Part shown: positions 59,901 to 64,000 of the stretch, one piece after another
How the letters are laid out: every line of letters begins with the position of its first letter
Position numbering within the stretch: position 1 is the first letter of the stretch
From: Diplonema papillatum
Taxonomy: Eukaryota > Euglenozoa > Diplonemea > Diplonemida > Diplonemidae
DNA: 64,000 bases
Assembly (NCBI GenBank): GCA_030068145.1
Contig: JAPJBO010000385.1
Span: 62,001 to 126,000 of the forward strand
Reading direction: 5' to 3'
Position numbers and translations under genes: made by a program
Notes under the pieces: model-generated
What the model was told of the DNA's origin: nothing
Database searches by the model: none
What the model saw: the letters and a program-made list of their open reading frames with translations, nothing else

Positions 59901-61572
59901 TACAAGTGCTCCAAATATTACGGATCATGTCGATACCTCCAATGCGTTTCCCACGTGGTGCCGATGTCAAGGAGCCCACCTGCGCGAGACCGAGGCAGGA
60001 TCAGAGTCCCGTTTCACGATTCGTGCATGCAACATCCTCAACCAGCCGTGTACAGCTTCTCCTGGGACGAAAGCCAACGAGCCGTTTGCCGTCGTCATTC
60101 GAAAATACCGAAGACATGCCGGCTCGTCCACTGCCGATGAGCATGTTGTTGAAGCTGTCATAAAACCACCCAGGGGCAAAGACACGTCCCTATACACCGT
60201 GGAATACACAGCGCCAACGAAGGCTGGGTTGTATGAGGTGAGTGCAACGCTGAACGGCGTTCCACTGATTGGCTCTCCCTTTCGCCTGCGTGTCGCAGCA
60301 AAAAAGAAATTGTACACACTGCAGCCTGCCGATGTCGCCATCACAGCCGTGTCGCTTCTGATGCCTGTCACCTTCCGCTTTCAGGCGCTCGATGAGTATG
60401 GGAATAAGTCGTCATCATTTCAAGATGACCTGAAGTACGGTGAAGTGGTGCGCGTGAAGTCAGATGTGCCGGCTGTGAAGATGGCGCTTAAAGCGCTGCG
60501 GTTGTGGGATCGACGTGTGCAGAATATGTGCGGAGAAGAAGTTGTCATCTTGAAGGTTATGAAACAAGCAAAGCTGGCAGTCGTCATGCACAAGACGCGG
60601 CAGATGAAGACGGCTGTAGCTGTGACGAGGACGGTGAGTTTCGAGTGTTTGGATCTGCACCCAGCGCAGTTTAGAGTGTCCGTGTCGGATCGAGAGATGG
60701 AGTTGGGCGACGTTGTTGATAACAAAGACGGATCGTGCTGTGTCCGCATTGTACCCCACGAAGTTGGGGAGGCCGAGCTGACCGTAAACGTGTCGACCGG
60801 GGATACCGAATTAGCAGCAAGCCATCAGTTCACGGTCTTGTCGCACAAACAGGCGGTCGATCATGTTCGAAAACAGGTGTTGCTGCCATGGGAGTTGACC
60901 CTGCGGCAGACACTTTCCAACAGGTTGGAAAAAGAAGGCTGGAAGCTATTCAAACTCGGTGAGGTTCCAAGGACGCAACCTCTTATGTTCCCCATCGCCG
61001 CTTCTCACGACGCAAAGAGAAAGCATTTTTTTGACGCGGAGCTGAACACGTGGTCCGCCTCTCTTCGCACACCGCACGCATCTCATCGAAAACAACACAA
61101 CTTCCGTGAATGGATGCTTTTTCGCAAGGAGCGCATCACAGATTACGATATGGTCCCTCGCTGGTGGTACAAACAGCCTGGTGCTACTCGAACAAAGCAC
61201 TTGCACAGTCACGCCCTCCGATTGCCGCCTGCACAAGAAAAGATATTCCTCCGAATTGCTCTGCAGCCGGCAGAAATCCAACGGTCACTTACAAAGCAGC
61301 TGGCTCAGCTCAGGCGTGCTCCACGGGTTTTGAATAGCAAACAGAAGCTGTGCAATGGGCGAAAGCGGATAGCGCCTCTTGATTACTCCATGGGAGAGTC
61401 TGACAAGCAGCTTCAGGAAGTACTCGACAGAAACGGAGGCGGGAAAGCTGCGACTGGAATTAAGCTTCCGCTCTCCTCTCCTCCGATCGCCGACGAACAA
61501 TTGGTGGCTGCATTGCGACGGCGCGACTGTGCTACTTTCACAAGTTGGCAAACGAGGCTCCTGCGGGCCTAA
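56944..61572 (+). CDS. large ankyrin-repeat and filamin-like-repeat protein
   Basis: An ATG at 56944 opens 1,542 codons without a stop. Residues about 35-155 contain ankyrin repeats (A-L-H-L-A-A-E-R-G-N-L-D-V-V, then K-G-L-T-S-L-M-R-A-I, then S-L-L-H-L-S-S-I-A-G). An acidic linker (about 185-205) precedes another ankyrin-like helix pair (about 222-243). The middle 800 residues are not recognised. Residues about 1020-1120 resemble a filamin-type Ig repeat (Y-T-V-E-Y-T-A-P-T-K-A-G-L-Y then G-S-P-F-R-L-R-V), and about 1225-1300 a weaker second one (D-G-S-C-C-V-R-I-V-P...V-G-E-A-E-L). The C terminus is basic. No signal peptide or membrane segment. A scaffold or cytoskeletal role is inferred. It is the best host-gene candidate in the window. 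Confidence 0.8.
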   Translation: MKSNRNAGRNSEESAKLESLCLKPHEIERRESFLKWSLLEWAARAGQAVVVKVLGDHCVPDTCEALHLAAERGNLDVVQILLQLQMSAVPTVDKKGLTSLMRAIAAKKEKVALFLMSKTPARKLLKLTADGKSLLHLSSIAGMEDAVAHMIGCLVQLERRLKGDENLSLHDFISIPDRHPQLTDYESEDEEEEGRNDTVQPNGTEERAARPPVLETEPTTGFTPFEYALMFGHPSVALRLAYGSTISQSNRAATPSITLNPRFPGPAGYNLPIMSAGVRALLSEFFSDPSRGFDHAPFLIRGDFVRHPHIWSPNEDGRWPKEKSHIRFNRLLWPDVRALGIASLSRTPWVAEKLAEILTLDHERAVYATLLSSVELHGRAFRLNTASLQELSPKQRLVVLQHLASTLIIHRYTVRDHDWASITGAIECNVLGLDKAKAEKKAKKDAKNRVAVVEDGPSGQVSCVQFEYVPSVRQVRVLVDSEGVVHERFSFDDERIVCGNLDIALESQFKRKERIAKTDTDTVVKEVSKLLRASKNPLLQDLHVGVDWKSVDQYQFHSPGDRLKAFEVLSSNRGVWSVIPALGHMLDFVPPENAKRRLSPFAGILFRRAAWSDGRFFLTAVANAEAQDTGGSELVIFFDVCDGSAYFSNPAVTLAPLFLQHELDCLRFKMAVEQDTFKAKLSEYLPDMKCKFEIEECWAIPVNGSEVLQFHVTTLLSEIYEIVRAVALAAVHDVARLSNNARVWTLTDSGKVMSDLDVTLANLTLAALRHHIRSIGVLISPSREPTVKLASGSRTLIACVRSKGGAVLLPSEAQLKSALYSSLIDVEANRLQQHMQTTVVDAQHRLMTYLPTTTLSVDWKSFDDLEAEARFVAIGALCASRGAKVLQPLISGMSVGWDSKLGGFVRKHVKHIVIHSTVAWQSWMVLDSKETLHYHAALLASGSPRCSSGSLMTAQEVATSVIIHVAEVGDLQIRLEDYVSRVSVERTSAPNITDHVDTSNAFPTWCRCQGAHLRETEAGSESRFTIRACNILNQPCTASPGTKANEPFAVVIRKYRRHAGSSTADEHVVEAVIKPPRGKDTSLYTVEYTAPTKAGLYEVSATLNGVPLIGSPFRLRVAAKKKLYTLQPADVAITAVSLLMPVTFRFQALDEYGNKSSSFQDDLKYGEVVRVKSDVPAVKMALKALRLWDRRVQNMCGEEVVILKVMKQAKLAVVMHKTRQMKTAVAVTRTVSFECLDLHPAQFRVSVSDREMELGDVVDNKDGSCCVRIVPHEVGEAELTVNVSTGDTELAASHQFTVLSHKQAVDHVRKQVLLPWELTLRQTLSNRLEKEGWKLFKLGEVPRTQPLMFPIAASHDAKRKHFFDAELNTWSASLRTPHASHRKQHNFREWMLFRKERITDYDMVPRWWYKQPGATRTKHLHSHALRLPPAQEKIFLRIALQPAEIQRSLTKQLAQLRRAPRVLNSKQKLCNGRKRIAPLDYSMGESDKQLQEVLDRNGGGKAATGIKLPLSSPPIADEQLVAALRRRDCATFTSWQTRLLRA

Positions 61573-62559
61573 CAGTTTTGCAGTACCGATTCGTGAAGTG
61601 GTTGTCGCGTGCTTTTCGGCGCTCACGAGCCACCACGAACCAACATGCCATAGCAATGCAACGGCAAGCGCCGTTTCTTCCCGCTGATTGCATCCTTTTG
61701 ATAAGAGCCGCAATGACACCGTCAAGTCAAGTACCGATCCAACAAAAGCCTCTACCCCGAGCCCTCCGCCCCTCACCCCTTTTCTCATCGTCATCAACGG
61801 TGAAATAGAGTTTTACAAGCAAATATAGATTCGTGTGTATTCGCGTGGTCCAGTCCTGCGACCCCGCTACTAGCCCCACCGTTCCATTGAAAACGATTCG
61901 ATGTCAAAAACCCGTGTACTGTTACCACTGTTCACCGTGTCCGATTTTGTTGTCGTATCTGTACACCGTGAGACCTTGCTGTTATAACCGACGAACGCTC
62001 CACTTGCAACCCAACTTAGCCACCGCGTTAGATGTCGCTACATGAACGACCGTTTTGCTTTCCATTCGCGATTTCTTTTACAAAGCGAACCCGCAGAAAG
62101 AGGAAATGAGACGTGTAGGGCTGCGACACTTGTAAGCTTTTGCCGAGCCGCGTTTCCAGTCAGCTGCAGCAGTCACAAACGAACCGACCAGAAACTCCGC
62201 TTGGCACTCCGTGGTCCTCTGCGAAGTTTTTGTCCTTGCAGCAGCTGTGACGACTTTCCACTGAGTAAATTTACAAAGACACGAAACCCCACGTTTTTAG
62301 TACGAAACGGCATTCCAAACTTTGTATGATCTTGCGACGTGGTGTTGAATGTTTTGAAAACGAACCAGGTTTAATGCCAGAAACGGGCATCGGTGCACAG
62401 AGACAGGACCAACTGATCGGGTCAATTGCTGCACCTTCCAGAAAGGTTCGTGCGTTGTCCAATGTTTACCTTTAACCTTCTCGATGGCGCTCAAGAACCT
62501 AAACTTCTACCCCAATTCCCTGGAACTGCATCGAATTGCCTGCTGCTGTGCAACAGGCA
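61573..62559. other. no supported gene; 3' flank of the large gene
   Basis: An 88-codon frame overlapping the end of the large ORF (to 61808) has no domain. Other ORFs are short. Confidence 0.4.
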
Positions 62560-62760
62560 TTCCCACCGAAGTCAACACCAACACCGCCCAAGACACCATC
62601 GAAGCGCTGCCGAAGAGGCCGGATGCGCAGGCGAAGAAAGGGAGAAGCGCTCGCCTGAACGCGGCGATCAAGACGAGCTGAAGAGGCGAAACCATGATAC
62701 ATCACGTGCGAAGCAGATTATCGCCACAGATTCTTTGCATTCTATCCCAAACTATCAGAG
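62560..62760 (+). pseudogene. third remnant of the Cys/His-repeat gene 3' end
   Basis: GCGATCAAGACGAGCTGAAG, CATCACGTGCGAAG and GCAGATTATCGCCACAGATT match the end of the 11.9-kb gene and its 3' flank, with several substitutions. Only the last 40 codons and the flank remain. Confidence 0.75.
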
Positions 62761-62878
62761 TTTATCAGCAGGGGGCACCGGCTCATACACATCTAAATAA
62801 CGCTACATCATCTATCCTCGTTGCTGACGGTGTCTTTTACAGAGGCAGGAAGAGGGAGAGGAAACAAGGGAAGAAAAG

Positions 62879-63127
62879 ATGAAAATCGATCCCGACTATC
62901 TGTACTTCTTGGTGCCGACGATCCTGCTTTTCTTGCTTCTTATCCTTTATACTCTTCAGTCTGCACCGTCGAAGAGAAAGCTCGCGTATGACTCACTTTT
63001 GCTGCAAGCAACGTACATCTGCTCCGTTAGATTTCTCCCGCACAAATTGGAGGTTCTCGGGCATCGTGCCTGCCCGCCCTTGCGGCTGACGCATCCCAGG
63101 CAACTGGAACTTTGCAAGAGCATTTGA
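62879..63127 (+). CDS. small ORF with one membrane segment
   Basis: ATG at 62879, 82 codons. Residues about 8-27 are strongly hydrophobic (Y-F-L-V-P-T-I-L-L-F-L-L-L-I-L-Y), followed by a Lys/Arg stretch, as in a type II or tail-less single-pass protein. No family recognised. Could be chance or a first exon. Confidence 0.35.
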   Translation: MKIDPDYLYFLVPTILLFLLLILYTLQSAPSKRKLAYDSLLLQATYICSVRFLPHKLEVLGHRACPPLRLTHPRQLELCKSI

Positions 63128-63136
63128 ACAGAGGCC

Positions 63137-63385
63137 ATGAAAGCGTGCAGCCAAGCAAGGGGAGAACCTACATTCATTGGTCTTGAAACCGTGCGTCGTG
63201 CAAACTGGCAGTGTGGCTACCTGCGCAAGTTGGAGCCGGCCCGTGTTTGTTCGCAGCACCGAAGTTGTACATCAACAAACAACAGCCCGCCGACAGCTCT
63301 AGAAGACGAAGCCGGCAGCGGATCGGGAAGCGGGAACGAGACTGGCATCAAGAGGCGTAATAAGAAGATTGGCAGAGCCGAATGA
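63137..63385 (+). CDS. small hypothetical ORF
   Basis: ATG at 63137, 82 codons, ends in Gly/Ser and KRRNKK stretches. Its TGA overlaps the ATG of the next ORF (ATGA at 63382). No domain. Confidence 0.3.
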   Translation: MKACSQARGEPTFIGLETVRRANWQCGYLRKLEPARVCSQHRSCTSTNNSPPTALEDEAGSGSGSGNETGIKRRNKKIGRAE

Positions 63386-63513
63386 AGCGCGCATCGTGCT
63401 TTTTCTGCGCACATCCCGAAGGCCGCCTACCCTGCATGATGTGCTCCATAGACGTTGCACGTCAGGACATTGATGCCGGCCGAATCAAAGCTGTTCCGGT
63501 GTATCCGGATTAA
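63382..63513 (+). CDS. 43-residue ORF with paired CxxC
   Basis: ATG at 63382, stop at 63511-63513. Contains C-F-F-C and C-M-M-C 9 residues apart, a possible miniature zinc ribbon. May be an exon of a longer protein. Evidence is only the motif and the ATGA overlap. Confidence 0.3.
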   Translation: MKRASCFFCAHPEGRLPCMMCSIDVARQDIDAGRIKAVPVYPD

Positions 63514-64000
63514 CTGCTCCACCGCATCCTTGTGGTTTCTGCGAGCATATCGAAGCTAAACTGCTCAAGGCTCAGCCGAAAATGAGTCAGGACCCGGCGA
63601 AAGCATTTCACTAGCCAAGACCTCACACCAGCTTTCATACTAGTGTTGTTCTCACCTGTTCTCGTCGTACTCGTTCTTGGCTCTTCGTTTTGCTGTTGAG
63701 AAGTATGCACATCTTGAAAAGATTAGTCGAGTGCATCTCTTGAGTTTTTGGAGCTCAAATTGCGGGAGTCGAAAAACCTGCACCCTACAACATGAAATAG
63801 TGGTTGTCATGATTTCGCATCGAGGACCGGTGCTGATAATCGTGTATCGAGCGAGCTTATACCCTTATGCTCGCGAGATTGCTGTTCGTGCCCAGATTGC
63901 CTGAGTGCCCGCAATAGCATCTGCTGAGCAGCCCCAACCAAACTCCCTGCGGCGGAGTCCACCCTAAACCCGACGTTAACGTTAGAACGTCGTTCAATGA
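63514..64000. other. no gene seen
   Basis: Short ORFs with no domain; the window ends here. Confidence 0.4.

Overview
The window is nuclear DNA of a eukaryote whose intergenic space is almost entirely mobile elements. It holds poly(A)-tailed LINEs, tyrosine-recombinase (YR) retroelements, cut-and-paste elements with long inverted repeats, several satellites and one clear Pol III tRNA gene. Only one large gene looks like host coding sequence: an ankyrin/filamin-like protein at about 57-61.6 kb. Nothing fixes the taxon. A repeat-rich protist or alga fits, but that is inference.

Layout. 0.5-2.1 kb: a non-coding element bounded by inverted arrays of 30-bp iterons. 2.6-6.05 kb: a 16-bp satellite interrupted by a 5'-truncated YR-type RT/RNase H ORF ending in a perfect-looking 38-bp inverted repeat. 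6.4-10.87 kb: a near-complete YR retroelement in the order gag-like zinc-finger protein, YR, RT/RNase H. The first two lie in one frame separated by a single TGA. 10.88-19.82 kb: nested elements. Three use TA target duplications and C/G-run termini, a fourth carries a Cys/His-repeat protein, and a hAT-like element with an 8-bp duplication sits inside it. 20.49-24.05 kb: about 254 copies of a 14-bp satellite ending at the terminator of a tRNA-Gln(UUG) gene.

24.1-26.1 kb: the 3' half of a minus-strand LINE with RNase H. 26.1-35.05 kb: a plus-strand LINE with a restriction-like endonuclease (RLE) and a 2A-like motif near its N terminus. A 4,388-bp Mutator-like insertion with a 10-bp target duplication splits this LINE, and removing it restores the frame exactly. 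36.2-40.2 kb: a minus-strand RT/RNase H LINE. 40.2-41.65 kb: a second, truncated copy of the RLE LINE with an internal inversion. 41.65-46.33 kb: a candidate two-gene DNA transposon with a SAP-like tail on one protein. 46.3-49.4 kb: another RNase H LINE whose 5' edge carries a stack of poly(A)-joined fragments.

49.6-51.1 kb: a direct duplication of about 600 bp. 51.6-52.2 kb: a broken ankyrin exon. 52.2-52.5 kb: a second end of the Mutator-like family. 53.8-55.85 kb: a decayed element encoding a YR catalytic core, then RNase H, then a domain and Cys/His tail shared with the 11.9-kb protein. 56.5-61.6 kb: the ankyrin/filamin-like gene. 61.6-64 kb: mostly unassigned DNA with a remnant of the Cys/His gene and short ORFs.

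The best leads are the 2A-bearing RLE-type LINE, the gag-YR-RT element with its in-frame stop, the YR/RNase H/Cys-His family, the nested TA-target elements with iteron-built termini, and the poly(A)-linked stack suggesting reverse-transcriptase template jumping.
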